Source: Tragulus kanchil
Taxonomy: Eukaryota > Chordata > Mammalia > Artiodactyla > Tragulidae
DNA: 64,000 bases
Reading direction: 5' to 3'
Assembly: GCA_022376925.1 (NCBI GenBank)
Contig: JAIOJX010000003.1
Coordinates: forward strand, 37,129,874 to 37,193,873
In this document: positions 33,006-44,046 of the stretch, piece by piece
How positions within the stretch are numbered: position 1 is the stretch's first letter
Layout: each line of letters opens with the position of its first letter
The notes under the pieces: generated by a model
The model's database searches: none
What the model saw: only the letters and a program-made list of their open reading frames with translations
Told to the model about the DNA's origin: nothing
Program-made: the position numbers and the translations under genes

Positions 33006-33927
33006 ACAGCTTCTCTTACACCATCTGTATTGTTTCAGAAGCTCTAGTGATAGATAGTACAGTATAGTGATAGACCGTGTAGGAAGGCACACAGCCCCCA
33101 TGGTAGGTATCTCAGAAAGAAGATTGACTAAGAGATTCACTGCTGCAACAAAAAAACCACAATTTGAGTGAGATAATTGGAAGTAAACCTATTTTGAATC
33201 AAAGACTGCTATTGATTTGGCCTCTAGATTCTCCCAGAGACCTACCTGCTATATAACAATCACTGCCTCACACTGATCCGCATGACCTGAATCACATCAT
33301 CGACCTACCAGGAAGAAGTTAATTAATTACTATTGTCGAGTGCCTATTATGTGCCAGTCACCCTTCTAGATTCTAGAGAAAGTCTCACAGATACGATTCT
33401 TACTTTGGAGGTCACAGTTAGTGAATAATATTAATGCTAAGAGGAGCTTCCTTTCATAGAAGTAATCATCACTTTTCTAGATGTGGGGTTACAAAGATCA
33501 GTTAGACATGATCCACATCTTCTAGGAGCTCATTGACATTGAAGATAGAAAGATGAATAAGATACTGCTCTATACTTAAGGGTATGATTAAGCAAATTCT
33601 AATAAATATTAATAATAATAATAGCTTCTAGTCACTGATGTTGTATCAACTAGGTACCAGGCACTGTACTAAATGCTTTGATTCTATTCCTTAAATGTTA
33701 GCCTTTCAATTTCATCCTCATATTTAATTGGGACTCATGATCCCGATTACAGGGAAGTGCTTAGGATCCTAGAGATAAAGTGATCTAATGTTGATCATTG
33801 GGCAGAATACTTTGCCGAAAGGATAAGACTTAGCCTGTCTTTAAAGTTTGCGTATTTCTTCTGTACAATAATATAAAAGCCCATGGTTAAGTACAGTTTT
33901 ATCATCAAGAGGAACAGATTCTCTTTG

Positions 33928-34138
33928 TGCCTGTGCACAGTTGCTCAGTTCATGTCTAACCTGTGGACTGTAGCCCCCCAGGCTGCTCTGTCCATGGGAT
34001 TCTCCAGACAAGAATACTGGAGGGGGTTGCCATTTCCTCCTTCAGGGGATCTTCCTGACCCAGGGATCAAACCCTTGTCTCTTACATCTTCTGCATTGGC
34101 AGGTGGGTTCTTTACCACTGGCACCACCTGGGAAGCCC
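33928..34138 (-). mobile_element. Bov-tA-type SINE, duplicate copy
   Basis: Second copy of the element at 32795-33005, carried by the tenth duplication. Confidence 0.92.
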
Positions 34139-34286
34139 ACAGCTTCTCTTACACCATCTGTATTGTTTCAGAAGCTCTAGTGATAGATAGTACAGTATAG
34201 TGATAGACCGTGTAGGAAGGCACACAGCCCCCATGGTAGGTATCTCAGAAAGAAGATTGACTAAGAGAGATTCACTGCTGCAACAA

Positions 34287-35603
34287 GCACATTTGAGTGA
34301 AGAATATAGAATTGCTCAAATCCAACAGAAGTTTACTTTGCACTTGTGTCACACCCTGAAGGGGTTGACTGGAGGCTCCTAGTAGGGATTCAGGGTCCTA
34401 GGCTCCTTCTATCCTGTGGCTCTGCCATCCTCACTGTGTTGCTTCTGAGGTGGTGGTTTGTTACATCAGACTAGTGGATGAAGAAGGAGCGCAGATTACT
34501 GTGCCTGCGAGTTCTGTGGGCCATATCTCCAGGAGCCACACGTGTTAGAATTCAGTCTCCTGGCTGTAATGAACTATGAGGGAGCTGGTGGGGGGTCCAG
34601 CGGTATGCTCAGGAAAGCAGAGGGAAAGGACTCTGGGTCTTTGCCCCAAGATGGTCTTCCTGCTCCTCAGTACTGAAAAGCATCATGAACTGGGCCGCAC
34701 AAGGCTGTCTTGTGAAAGAGAGCCTGCTCCCTTGGCTGTCGCCTCAGCATTGTGGCCTGGGAGCTAAGGCTGGTGGGCTGTGTGAGGAAGACAAAGGAGG
34801 AGGGAAGTTTCCGAAGGATAGAGAAGGAAAGGTGAGGGCAGGTGAGATGCAGCCCCCCCTCATTTCCAAAGTCCTCCTCTCACCTGTAAACTCATGAGGC
34901 TCTTATTGGCACTTAGTTGACATCCCTGCACTTGATCTAGCATCTCAGTGGGATGTGGGAGTGTCTTCCTGAGTAGCTCTGTTGACCATACAGAGTGGTG
35001 GAAGGCCACCCGGACCTCATGTTGAGATAGAACGATGGGGCCTGGGCTCTCATTTTAGGAGTTATTGTTCCCTTGGCCTTTCAGGATCAGACTCACAGGA
35101 CTGGGCAGTCAGTGGGTTAGGGTGGCTGATGGATGAGGAAGCCAATTATTGGAGCAAACTCAGAACATGCTATTTTTCCTTTTCCTCAAATTTCTATTCT
35201 TTCCCTCATTTATCTTTACTGAACATGAAGTTTCTCTGAGAGAATATTTGTGTAGATCTCATAGCTCATGGATTCTCCCTCCATTATCCAACTTATGGAA
35301 AATGTCATCCAGGGACATGCTGTTTGGAAACCTCGCGGGGAGAAGAGGTACAGGACCAGCCCCCTGGCACAACTCTGAAGGGGTGACCTCACTGGGGTCC
35401 CATTTGCCTTTCCTTTCATTGTGTGTCCCAGAGAGGTACCTTCTCTCTGTGTGGCTGGAAAAATATCGGATGATAGCCTCTCTATACATTCTTAGCTGGT
35501 CTGTGGGGGCGGGTATTGCATTGTGTCTGGCAGCTGCTTTCCACACATCTTCAGAACAAACCCCCAGTACAGGATTTCTGGCTCCTTCGCAACTTGCTGA
35601 AGT
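34287..35603. other. Unassigned unique sequence
   Basis: About 1.3 kb with no duplication and no named repeat. It contains one of the longest frames in the window (154 codons, 35149-35613), which starts in AT-rich sequence, has no recognisable domain, and runs into a Bov-tA SINE at its end. I regard that frame as chance. Confidence 0.5.
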
Positions 35604-35720
35604 TGTGTGTTAGTTGCTCAGTCGTGTCCAGCTCTTTGTGATCCCGTGGACTGTAGCCCACCAGGCTTCTCTATTCATGGGGTTCTCCAGGCAAGAGTGG
35701 GTTGCCATGCCCTTCTCTGC
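35604..35720 (-). mobile_element. Bov-tA-type SINE, partial
   Basis: Body portion on the minus strand ('tagttgctcagtcgtgtcc' to 'gtgggttgccatgcccttc'), then it breaks into unique sequence. It lies at the left boundary of the 398-bp duplication. Confidence 0.85.
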
Positions 35721-36486
35721 TGGGGCTTAGAACCTAAACAAAACCTTCTAGGTGCCCTCCAGAAGCTCTTGGTGGATTCTGGAGACTCATATTCTTGAGA
35801 TTAGCTTTTTTCTTTTATCCGGTGACATTCAATGATTTTATCTGAGCCCAGAGTGAGGTTTCTTTTCCTATATACATGGCATAAATTGCAGGGTAAATTT
35901 GAAGAAGTTCTATGCTACCCCAAATCATTTCCTTTATAGGTCTGAAGTTCTCATCTTTAGACAATGTACTGAGTATGCAAAGCACCTGGTGTGTGTGTGT
36001 GTGTGCTAAGTTACTTCAGTCGTGTCTGACTCTTTGCGACTCTAGGGACTGTAACCCACCAGGCTCCTCTGTCCATGGGATTCTCCAGGCAAGAGTGGGT
36101 TGCCATGCCCTTCTCTGCTGGGGCTTAGAACCTAAACAAAACCTTCTAGGTGCCCTCCAGAAGCTCTTGGTGGATTCTGGAGACTCATATTCTTGAGATT
36201 AGCTTTTTTCTTTTATCCGGTGACATTCAATGATTTTATCTGAGCCCAGAGTGAGGTTTCTTTTCCTATATACATGGCATAAATTGCAGGGTAAATTTGA
36301 AGAAGTTCTATGCTACCCCAAATCATTTCCTTTATAGGTCTGAAGTTCTCATCTTTAGACAATGTACTGAGTATGCAAAGCACCTGGTGTGTGTGTGTGT
36401 GTGCTAAGTTACTTCAGTCGTGTCTGACTCTTTGCGACTCTAGGGACTGTAACCCACCAGGCTCCTCTGTCCATGGGATTCTCCAG
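35691..36486. repeat. 398-bp tandem duplication with SINE breakpoints
   Basis: 35691-36088 recurs exactly at 36089-36486. Both ends lie at the same site of two different Bov-tA elements and share 'ttctccaggcaaga' (14 bp). The joint is therefore a hybrid SINE (36004-36118). Its size and breakpoint type differ from the other ~1.1 kb duplications. Unequal recombination between SINEs and mis-assembly through the SINE are both possible. Confidence 0.9.
36004..36118 (-). mobile_element. Hybrid Bov-tA SINE at duplication joint
   Basis: The left part equals the element at 36402-36617 ('ttacttcagtcgtgtctgac'), and the right part from 'gcaagagtggg' equals the element at 35604-35720. This is what crossover or mis-joining within the shared SINE would give. 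A (TG)n run (about 35988-36003) precedes it. Confidence 0.85.
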
Positions 36487-36617
36487 GCAAGAATACTGGA
36501 GTGGATGGCCATGCCCTCCTCCAGGGGATGTTCCTGACCCAGGGATCAAACCCACATCTCTTAGCTCTCCTGCATTGCCTGACAGGTTCTTTACCACTAG
36601 TGCTACCTGGGAAGCCC
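36402..36617 (-). mobile_element. Bov-tA-type SINE
   Basis: Full-length minus-strand element ('ttacttcagtcgtgtctg' to 'agtgctacctgggaagccc'), preceded by a second copy of the (TG)n run. Confidence 0.92.
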
Positions 36618-37077
36618 CTCCTTTTCTTATATACATGGAACAAATCATGGACTAAATATGAAAAAGTTCTCTGCTACCCTAAATCATTTTCTTTATGGGT
36701 CTGAAAGTCTCATGTTCAGAGAATGTACTCAGTTAAGCATTGGTAAATTAGGATTATTCAGTGGAAGAGGTGCTAGAGTTAGATATTTGATCTATACTCA
36801 ACAACACTGAGAACAGGAGTTCTTAACATCGTTGTGTTCTAGATGGACAGCAGACTGCAGGAAACTGAGGCTGTCCCTGCAACATGGTAAGGCAGCAGGG
36901 ATTATAGCACAATTGCGGATATAGCCTAGTGGTACTTCATGGGGTCCAGAAAAGTCTGCCCCTTTCTCACACTGCTCACTAGCTTGTTCCAGGGCTGTCT
37001 GTTTTGGTGAACTTACCGCTTGCCCTGAATGCCTTCTCTCATATACATACAAGGGGAAAATTCTTGTGTGTTCTAGG

Positions 37078-37380
37078 TCAGTGGTCTCCAACATTCTTGG
37101 CATCAGGGAGGACAATTTTTCCACAGATGGGTGGGAGGATGGTTTTGGGATGATTCAAGCACATTACATTACATTACATTACTGTGTGCTTTATTTCTAT
37201 GACTGTTACATCAGCTTCACCTCAGATTATCAGGTGTTGTTCTAGTGAACCCAGAATCTTTATCCAGATAGATTATGTTCCTCCCTCTTGTTTACAGCAA
37301 ATTGTTTTCTCCTCTGTAAGATTTAAATTGAAATATGACAGCGTATCCATGCAAGGCCCACGGTGACTGAGAACCAGTTC
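37078..37380 (+). mobile_element. Non-autonomous DNA transposon remnant (hAT-like)
   Basis: Begins 'tcagtggtctccaacattc', with 'ggcatcagggaggac', 'tttttccacagatgg', 'gggatgattcaagcacatta' and 'ctttatttctatgactg'. The same order recurs at 53322-53430, interrupted there by a SINE. The 'cagtggtc' terminus suggests a hAT-type element; exact family uncertain. A (CATTA)n run is embedded at about 37160-37182. Duplicated at 38230-38532. Confidence 0.55.
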
Positions 37381-37395
37381 AAGAAAGGGTTGAAT

Positions 37396-37530
37396 AGGGA
37401 TTGCTTTGGTGGTCCAGAGATTAAGACTCTTCTCCCAGTGTGGGGGCATGAGTTCTGTCCCTGGTCAAGGAACTAAATCCTGCATGCTGCAATTAAGACT
37501 CTTTGAAGTCAAATTAAAAAAAAAAAAAGG
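37396..37530 (+). mobile_element. CHR-type tRNA SINE
   Basis: 'gggattgctttggtggtcc', 'gttctgtccctggtcaagg' and 'aactaaatcctgcatgctgc', ending in a poly-A tail. It is a diverged CHR-1-like element. Repeated at 38548-38685 with a longer poly-A. Confidence 0.7.
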
Positions 37531-38547
37531 AGAGCATAGAATAGCTAAGTAGTAACACGAGGCTACTGTGTATCACTATTTTAGAGGGTATCATGGGTTG
37601 ATCCTGTCTCCCAAAAAGATTTGAGTCTTAACCCCCAGCACCTAGGAATTTGATCTTACTTGGGAAAAGAGCCTTTGTCTATGAAATCAGATAAAGATGA
37701 GGTCATCCTGGATTCTAATGGGGCCTTAATTCAGTAACTGATGTCTTTATAAGAGGAAGCAGATTTGTACCCAGGGACATAGAGCACACGAGGAGAGTGC
37801 CAGGTGATTACAAGGACCAGATTGCAGTGATACAGCTGCATACCAAAAATGGCGAGGAATCTCATGTTCAGAGAATGTACTCAGTTAAGCATTGGTAAAT
37901 TAGGATTATTCAGTGGAAGAGGTGCTAGAGTTAGATATTTGATCTATACTCAACAACACTGAGAACAGGAGTTCTTAACATCGTTGTGTTCTAGATGGAC
38001 AGCAGACTGCAGGAAACTGAGGCTGTCCCTGCAACATGGTAAGGCAGCAGGGATTATAGCACAATTGCGGATATAGCCTAGTGGTACTTCATGGGGTCCA
38101 GAAAAGTCTGCCCCTTTCTCACACTGCTCACTAGCTTGTTCCAGGGCTGTCTGTTTTGGTGAACTTACCGCTTGCCCTGAATGCCTTCTCTCATATACAT
38201 ACAAGGGGAAAATTCTTGTGTGTTCTAGGTCAGTGGTCTCCAACATTCTTGGCATCAGGGAGGACAATTTTTCCACAGATGGGTGGGAGGATGGTTTTGG
38301 GATGATTCAAGCACATTACATTACATTACATTACTGTGTGCTTTATTTCTATGACTGTTACATCAGCTTCACCTCAGATTATCAGGTGTTGTTCTAGTGA
38401 ACCCAGAATCTTTATCCAGATAGATTATGTTCCTCCCTCTTGTTTACAGCAAATTGTTTTCTCCTCTGTAAGATTTAAATTGAAATATGACGGCGTATCC
38501 ATGCAAGGCCCACGGTGACTGAGAACCAGTTCAAGAAAGGGTTGAAT

Positions 38548-38685
38548 AGGGATTGCTTTGGTGGTCCAGAGATTAAGACTCTTCTCCCAGTGTGGGGGCA
38601 TGAGTTCTGTCCCTGGTCAAGGAACTAAATCCTGCATGCTGCAATTAAGACTCTTTGAAGTCAAATTAAAAAAAAAAAAAAAAAG
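38548..38685 (+). mobile_element. CHR-type tRNA SINE, duplicate copy
   Basis: Second copy of the element at 37396-37530. The tail is four A longer, a typical homopolymer difference. Confidence 0.7.
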
Positions 38686-38737
38686 GAGAGCATAGAATAG
38701 CTAAGTAGTAACACGAGGCTACTGTGTATCACTATTT

Positions 38738-39205
38738 TAGAGGGTATCATGGGTTGATCCTGTCTCCCAAAAAGATTTGAGTCTTAACCCCCAGCACCTA
38801 GGAATTTGATCTTACTTGGGAAAAGAGCCTTTGTCTATGAAATCAGATAAAGATGAGGTCATCCTGGATTCTAATGGGGCCTTAATTCAGTAACTGATGT
38901 CTTTATAAGAGGAAGCAGATTTGTACCCAGGGACATAGAGACACACGAGGAGAGTGCCAGGTGATTACGAAGGACCAGATTGCAGTGATACAGCTGCATA
39001 CCAAAAAATGGCGAGGAATACCAGCCAGCAGCAGAAGCCAGGAGACAGGCCTGGAACAGGTTCTCCTTGGAAACTCCAGAAACAACCAACCGTGATATCA
39101 GACTCTTAGACTCCAGAGCTCTGAAAGAGAAATATTCTGTGGTTTTAAGCTACTCAGTTTGTTATGCTTTGTTATGACAGCCTGGCAGGAAACTAACTCT
39201 TGGGG
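38738..39205 (+). mobile_element. MaLR/MLT1-like LTR
   Basis: 'gttgatcctgtctcccaaaa', 'gtcttaacccccagcacc', 'gatgaggtcatcctggattc', 'gatgtctttataagagg', 'ggttttaagctactcagttt' and 'ggcaggaaactaactc' follow the usual order of an MLT1-type LTR. It is an ancient solitary LTR relic with no viral genes. The left part also occurs at 37586-37860, where it is cut by the duplication junction. Confidence 0.65.
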
Positions 39206-39730
39206 TAACATTGAAATGTCTTCTCTCATGCTACAGGTGTGCCGGGTGTTCATGGAAAGCCAGGACATGTCTGCTGAGAGCAAGGTGATTTTGGTTAAAA
39301 TTGCTCCCTCTTGGAACTGACAATGCTCTCTCTCTCCTCCTTCCTTCCTTTTCCAGGTCTCCTAACATTTTCAAGGTCACTCATTGCTAAACACATCACA
39401 ACGATCCATATACTTTCTCTAAAACTATGTGCTGACAGGGGTCTACAGTTTTCTCGTCTCTTTCCAAATGCTGACATTTTTAGTGAAACCTTTTTGGCCA
39501 ATAACGGAGGGCTTCCATCCAATAGTATTTGCAGTCTTACAAGACTTCAAAAGTCCTACGAGACTGAAAAAGATTCCAGCCTGTTTGAGTGAGGATAATA
39601 GGTTTCACACACCCTCCTCGTTCCCGTAAATATCCCTCTCACCTTGCTGGCTGGAACTGTGAGAGGAAAGGGGACCAGTGCTCAGAGAGGCGAGCAGCCT
39701 GGAGCGCAGGGTGGCACGGAGGACAGGGAC
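39206..39730. other. Unassigned unique sequence
   Basis: Single-copy sequence with pyrimidine-rich run at about 39329-39360. Overlapping short frames have no recognisable domains. Confidence 0.5.
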
Positions 39731-39880
39731 TGGCGTTTGGTGGATTTTGCCAATTTACTGGTTATCCCAGAATTATCTGTTGAGTCCAAGGTCCCTGTGA
39801 AACCCACCCCAGCAGTCGCACTGTTGCCTTTGATATTTAGACCTGAGGAGGTTGAGGTGAACCTGGTCCAGTTTAGAATG

Positions 39881-39926
39881 AGGTGTGTGCATGTGCTCCG
39901 TCGCTTCAGTCATGTCTGGCTCTTCT
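39881..39926 (-). mobile_element. Bov-tA-type SINE scrap
   Basis: Only 'gtgtgtgcatgtgctccg' through 'cagtcatgtctggctcttc' remains, the 3' end of a Bov-tA body. Repeated at 41009-41054. Confidence 0.65.
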
Positions 39927-39929
39927 AAT

Positions 39930-40875
39930 CAAATAAGGATTAAGGACAAGCCAAGACGAAAATAATCCCCTTACTGATTTCTGGGAGATAATGAAATCAG
40001 ATGCAGCACAGGCAGAGAAAGGATATTATCAGTTTATAAAAGAGAAGGCCTTACATTCTGCAACATTCAGTTAATGCTCTGCCTCAGTAAAGTGAAGAAA
40101 TCCCCACTTTTGCGGGCTGATATAGGGGAATCAGGAGAGTTAACTAGCTATTAAAAAAGATCGCAAGGGTGAACAATGACATCCTCAGGCATTTGAGTAT
40201 TCTCTCCTACATATACGTTGAATAGCTGGATGAAATGTTCTTTACACTGGCTGCATACAATATAACATTTTTCAACACAGGGAAGTAACTCACTTCTTCA
40301 CTATTGGAATTCTCACTGAAAATCCCTATGGACAGTTTTAATTGATACTCCATTGAGGGCACTAATGAAATTTCAGATCGTGTCACTAGATATCTGTGTG
40401 TGTCATACTTGGAAAAGATGTTTTGTCAGATCTTGTTTTCCTGGAGAGAGAGCTCATGGCAGCCTTCCTGACGGGAAATCCAACTTCCCTGGATCCCCTC
40501 TTTACTCATCCATCAACAAGATGCACTTATCTGTATGTACTGCCTGTCCCAAACGAAATCGCATATTTGACTGTGTTCCTACTTAGGGTGTATTTCATCA
40601 GTAACGGTAATCGTTAGAATCCTCGGGTTGTAAGCAACAGAAACTGACTTTGGGCAGTTTAAGAAGGGAATCTCCTGAAACCTGGGCGGGACCTCAACAA
40701 AGCAGTTGGAAAGCTGAGAAGAAGGCCTGATAATAGTCATTACTGAAGGCTACTCTGAAGGGCTGAGAATGTTTCCAGACAAGGAACAATTATGTCAGGG
40801 TATCATAGCTAGAAAGAATGATCTAAAGTTTCTTCCATCTCAGAGTTTCTCAGATAAGAGCCCCCGGGGGAGAAT
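39930..40875. other. Unassigned unique sequence
   Basis: AT-rich unique sequence, duplicated at about 41058-41983. Overlapping 62-77 codon frames near 40353-40617 have no recognisable domain, and a 2-base indel breaks them between copies. Confidence 0.5.
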
Positions 40876-42280
40876 TGGCGTTTGGTGGATTTTGCCAATT
40901 TACTGGTTATCCCAGAATTATCCCAGGTCCCGTGCCAGCAGTCGCACTGTTGCCTTTGATATTTAGACCTGAGGAGGTTGAGGTGAACCTGGTCCAGTTT
41001 AGAATGAGGTGTGTGCATGTGCTCCGTCGCTTCAGTCATGTCTGGCTCTTCTAATCAAATAAGGATTAAGGACAAGCCAAGACGAAAATAATCCCCTTAC
41101 TGATTTCTGGGAGATAATGAAATCAGATGCAGCACAGGCAGAGAAAGGATATTATCAGTTTATAAAAGAGAAGGCCTTACATTCTGCAACATTCAGTTAA
41201 TGCTCTGCCTCAGTAAAGTGAAGAAATCCCCACTTTTGCGGGCTGATATAGGGGAATCAGGAGAGTTAACTAGCTATTAAAAAAGATCGCAAGGGTGAAC
41301 AATGACATCCTCAGGCATTTGAGTATTCTCTCCTACATATACGTTGAATAGCTGGATGAAATGTTCTTTACACTGGCTGCATACAATATAACATTTTTCA
41401 ACACAGGGAAGTAACTCACTTCTTCACTATTGGAATTCTCACTGAAAATCCCTATGGACAGTTTTAATTGATACTCCATTGAGGGCACTAATGAAATTTC
41501 AGATCGTGTCACTAGATATCTGTGTGTGTCATACTTGGAAAAGATGTTTTGTCAGATCTTGTTTTCCTGGAGAGAGCTCATGGCAGCCTTCCTGACGGGA
41601 AATCCAACTTCCCTGGATCCCCTCTTTACTCATCCATCAACAAGATGCACTTATCTGTATGTACTGCCTGTCCCAAACGAAATCGCATATTTGACTGTGT
41701 TCCTACTTAGGGTGTATTTCATCAGTAACGGTAATCGTTAGAATCCTCGGGTTGTAAGCAACAGAAACTGACTTTGGGCAGTTTAAGAAGGGAATCTCCT
41801 GAAACCTGGGCGGGACCTCAACAAAGCAGTTGGAAAGCTGAGAAGAAGGCCTGATAATAGTCATTACTGAAGGCTACTCTGAAGGGCTGAGAATGTTTCC
41901 AGACAAGGAACAATTATGTCAGGGTATCATAGCTAGAAAGAATGATCTAAAGTTTCTTCCATCTCAGAGTTTCTCAGATAAGATGCAAACCCTGGAAGAC
42001 AGCAGCTAATTCCCTGGGCTTGTGGCTCTTTCAAGAAAGTGTGAGGGACGCTTTTTATTTGACATTCCTAGTGAGAGGCAAGTGCTAGATTCACTGTTTC
42101 ACTAAAACAATGCTACTGGAAGGAAGTTGTTCTCCGAAAGAAAATTCATGTTTTATAGAAAGGATAATTAGATACTGAGCTACCCAAAATATTAAACACA
42201 CATGCAGACAACCATCTACTGAAATAGCTTATATGTATGTATTTGACTGTTTTGCTCTACGCATATGCATTTGTGTATAC

Positions 42281-42398
42281 AGGCTTCCCTGGTGGCTCAG
42301 ACAGTAAAGAGTCTGTCTGCAATGCGGGAGACCTGGGTTCAATCCCTGGGTCAGGAAGATTACCCTGGAGAAGGGAATGGCAACCTACTCCAGTATTC
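42281..42398 (+). mobile_element. Bov-tA-type SINE, 5' half
   Basis: tRNA head 'aggcttccctggtggctc', B-box-like 'ggttcaatccctgggtc', then 'ggcaacctactccagtattc', where the element stops. Its 3' body is missing. Confidence 0.88.
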
Positions 42399-42500
42399 AA
42401 AAGCTGTGCATAAATTTGTTGACACCTTGTAATGGTACTTTGCAATGATAGTGCTTAATTAATACTTCATAGTCAAAGTTTTACAGATATGTAGATTTTT

Positions 42501-42807
42501 TTTTTTTTTATTTAGGTTGGGGTGGGGTAGGGAGGCAGGGGAGCAGGCAGGCCGCTTCCATTGGTCTTTCATTTCTCCATTTTCATCTGTCTTTGTTCTT
42601 TGGCCCATGTGGGCCTCCCATCGCGGCGGCCTCTGTTGTCACAGAGCACCAGCTCTGGGCGCATGCGCTCCAGAGCTCCGGCTCAGTAATTGGACACATT
42701 GGTCCAGCCGCTCCGCGGCACTTGGGATCTTCCCAGGCCAGGGATCGAACCGGCGCCCCTTGCACTGCAAGGCGGTGTCCTTACCCACTGGACCACCAGG
42801 GACGCCC
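42501..42807 (-). mobile_element. CHR-2-like SINE, full length, extended tail
   Basis: Best-preserved single-copy member here. In minus sense: A-box-like 'tggtccagtgg', B-box-like 'ggttcgatccc', 'gatcccaagtgccgcgg', then a 27-nt palindrome (42651-42677, arms agctctgg/ccagagct around gcgcatgcgc). The GC-rich extended segment (about 42515-42570) and a poly-A tail follow. A 15-bp target-site duplication, gatatgtagattttt, lies at 42486-42500 and 42808-42822. Confidence 0.9.
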
Positions 42808-42860
42808 GATATGTAGATTTTTGATCTACATATCGCCCGATATGTAGATTTTTGATCTAC
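42808..42860. repeat. Perfect 11-bp hairpin plus 31-bp tandem repeat beside SINE
   Basis: 42808-42818 (gatatgtagat) and 42824-42834 (atctacatatc) are perfect reverse complements around a 5-nt loop. The block starting gcccgatatg at 42804 recurs at 42835, giving two 26-bp units spaced 31 bp apart. The arm sequence equals the SINE's target-site duplication, so the hairpin arose at or after that insertion. Confidence 0.9.
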
Positions 42861-43275
42861 TCCTTTGATGATTGTCTTCTGGAAGTAATTTTCCCTAGTC
42901 TGAATGACTTCTTACTTAGGATCTAGCAGAGGAGGAATGAGGGAAATGTATGACTCAAAAGCACAACTGTTGATTTCTGGACTGCTTCAGTAGTGACTTG
43001 GAGATGAAGAGATTATCAGTTTATTAATTGTTGAAAAGGTGGGTGGAAGCACATAGAGAGAGGGGACTGAGATTACTGGACTTTTCATATATTCAGGAAA
43101 TGGATCGAAAGTGTGGAGGGATCTGGCTTAGATAGAAAACAGGTGGTTGGAAAGGAAGAGGAACATGAATCATTAGTCTAGGTCACTTTTTAAAGTTGTT
43201 TTAATATGGACTATTTTTAAAGTCTTTCTTAAATTTGTTACAATATTGCTTCTGTTTTATATTTTAGGATTTTAA
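42861..43275. other. Unassigned unique sequence
   Basis: AT-rich single-copy sequence, no gene or named repeat supported. Confidence 0.5.
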
Positions 43276-43377
43276 CCTCGAAGCTGATGGGATCATAGCC
43301 TCCTAACCAGGGGTCAAACCCACAACTGCTTCACTGGAAGGTGGAGTCCTAACTACTATATCTACAAGAAAGTCCCA
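43276..43377 (-). mobile_element. Old CHR-type tRNA SINE remnant
   Basis: 'gatgggatcatagcctcc', 'aaccaggggtcaaaccc' and 'ggtggagtcctaactac' through 'aagtcccagg' read in reverse as a decayed CHR-1-like element. Confidence 0.5.
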
Positions 43378-44046
43378 GGTCATTTTTAAGACTTGTGAAG
43401 CTAAACTAAAAATTGATCATATTTTACACATGACAAGTATATCTTTTGCCTTATTTCTAGAAAAAGGAGACAGTTGTTATTTAGTGATATTTATGGGTGC
43501 ACACTGTCATCAAATTCAATATAGATGCTGGAATTTTATTTAATTTAGAAAGTAGTGTCATCACATTAAATTTGTAGGCAAATATAATTAAGAGGTCTGT
43601 TTTTTTTTTTTTTTTAAGAGTGGATGCTACTAAAGGATATTCTAACATTTTGGAAACTTTGGCATCTGTGATTAAAAAAGACCCATTAACCTGAGTCTAA
43701 GTTGTTTTAATATGAATCTTGAGTTTTTCTCAGTGTTTTGACCTATAATTTTTGATACACATTGTCTGCAAAATAAATGTTTTCAGTAGAAGAGAGTGAA
43801 CATTAGCTACTAGAAGAAGTTACTAATAGAGTTAAATGTTATTTATTTGGGTATATCAAAAGAAATGTGCTTTTCTCTATGTAATTTCCTTTTAAACCCA
43901 ATAAGGTTCTGGGTTTATTTTTCATATTTCTGCCATGATGGTGTTCAGTTGAGGTTAGTCTCTTTTGTTTTCCTTAGCTCTCCAATGGTGGGTGTTCCTT
44001 ATGCCCACTAAGGCTGATTGTTGTATGCAAGAATTGGCAGGAGGTG
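43378..44046. other. Unassigned AT-rich unique sequence
   Basis: Strongly AT-rich, with a poly-T run near 43600. No gene or named repeat supported. Confidence 0.5.

Larger units (their letters stand above)
32070..34286. repeat. Tandem duplication 10 (period 1133)
   Basis: 32070-33151 recurs at 33203-34286. The 51-nt spacer 33152-33202 is a corrupted version of the sequence that follows the second copy: both contain 'atttgagtga' soon after 'gcaacaa', with scattered indels after that. 'ttggactctag' versus 'ttggcctctag' lies 20 bp inside copy 2, and 'aagagattc' versus 'aagagagattc' 20 bp before the end. Confidence 0.95.
36708..39019. repeat. Tandem duplication 12 (period 1152)
   Basis: 36708-37859 recurs at 37860-39019, joined with at most a base of shared sequence after 'gcgaggaat'. 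Near the end of copy 1 several single bases are missing relative to copy 2 ('tagagcacacg' versus 'tagagacacacg', 'attacaagg' versus 'attacgaagg'). The poly-A at about 37510 is longer in copy 2. Confidence 0.95.
39731..41983. repeat. Tandem duplication 13 (period about 1145 falling to 1124)
   Basis: 39731-40859 recurs at 40876-41983. The first 70 bp of copy 2 has lost several short segments ('gaattatcccaggtcccg' stands for a longer stretch in copy 1). The 16-nt spacer 40860-40875 (gcccccgggggagaat) resembles the natural continuation after copy 2 (gcaaaccctggaagac). Both are consistent with a low-quality sequence end at the joint. 'gagagagctc' versus 'gagagctc' is another small indel. Confidence 0.95.

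Noticed and set aside
35149..35613. 154-codon plus-strand frame
   Set aside because: Starts in AT-rich sequence, ends within a Bov-tA SINE and shows no domain or splice context.
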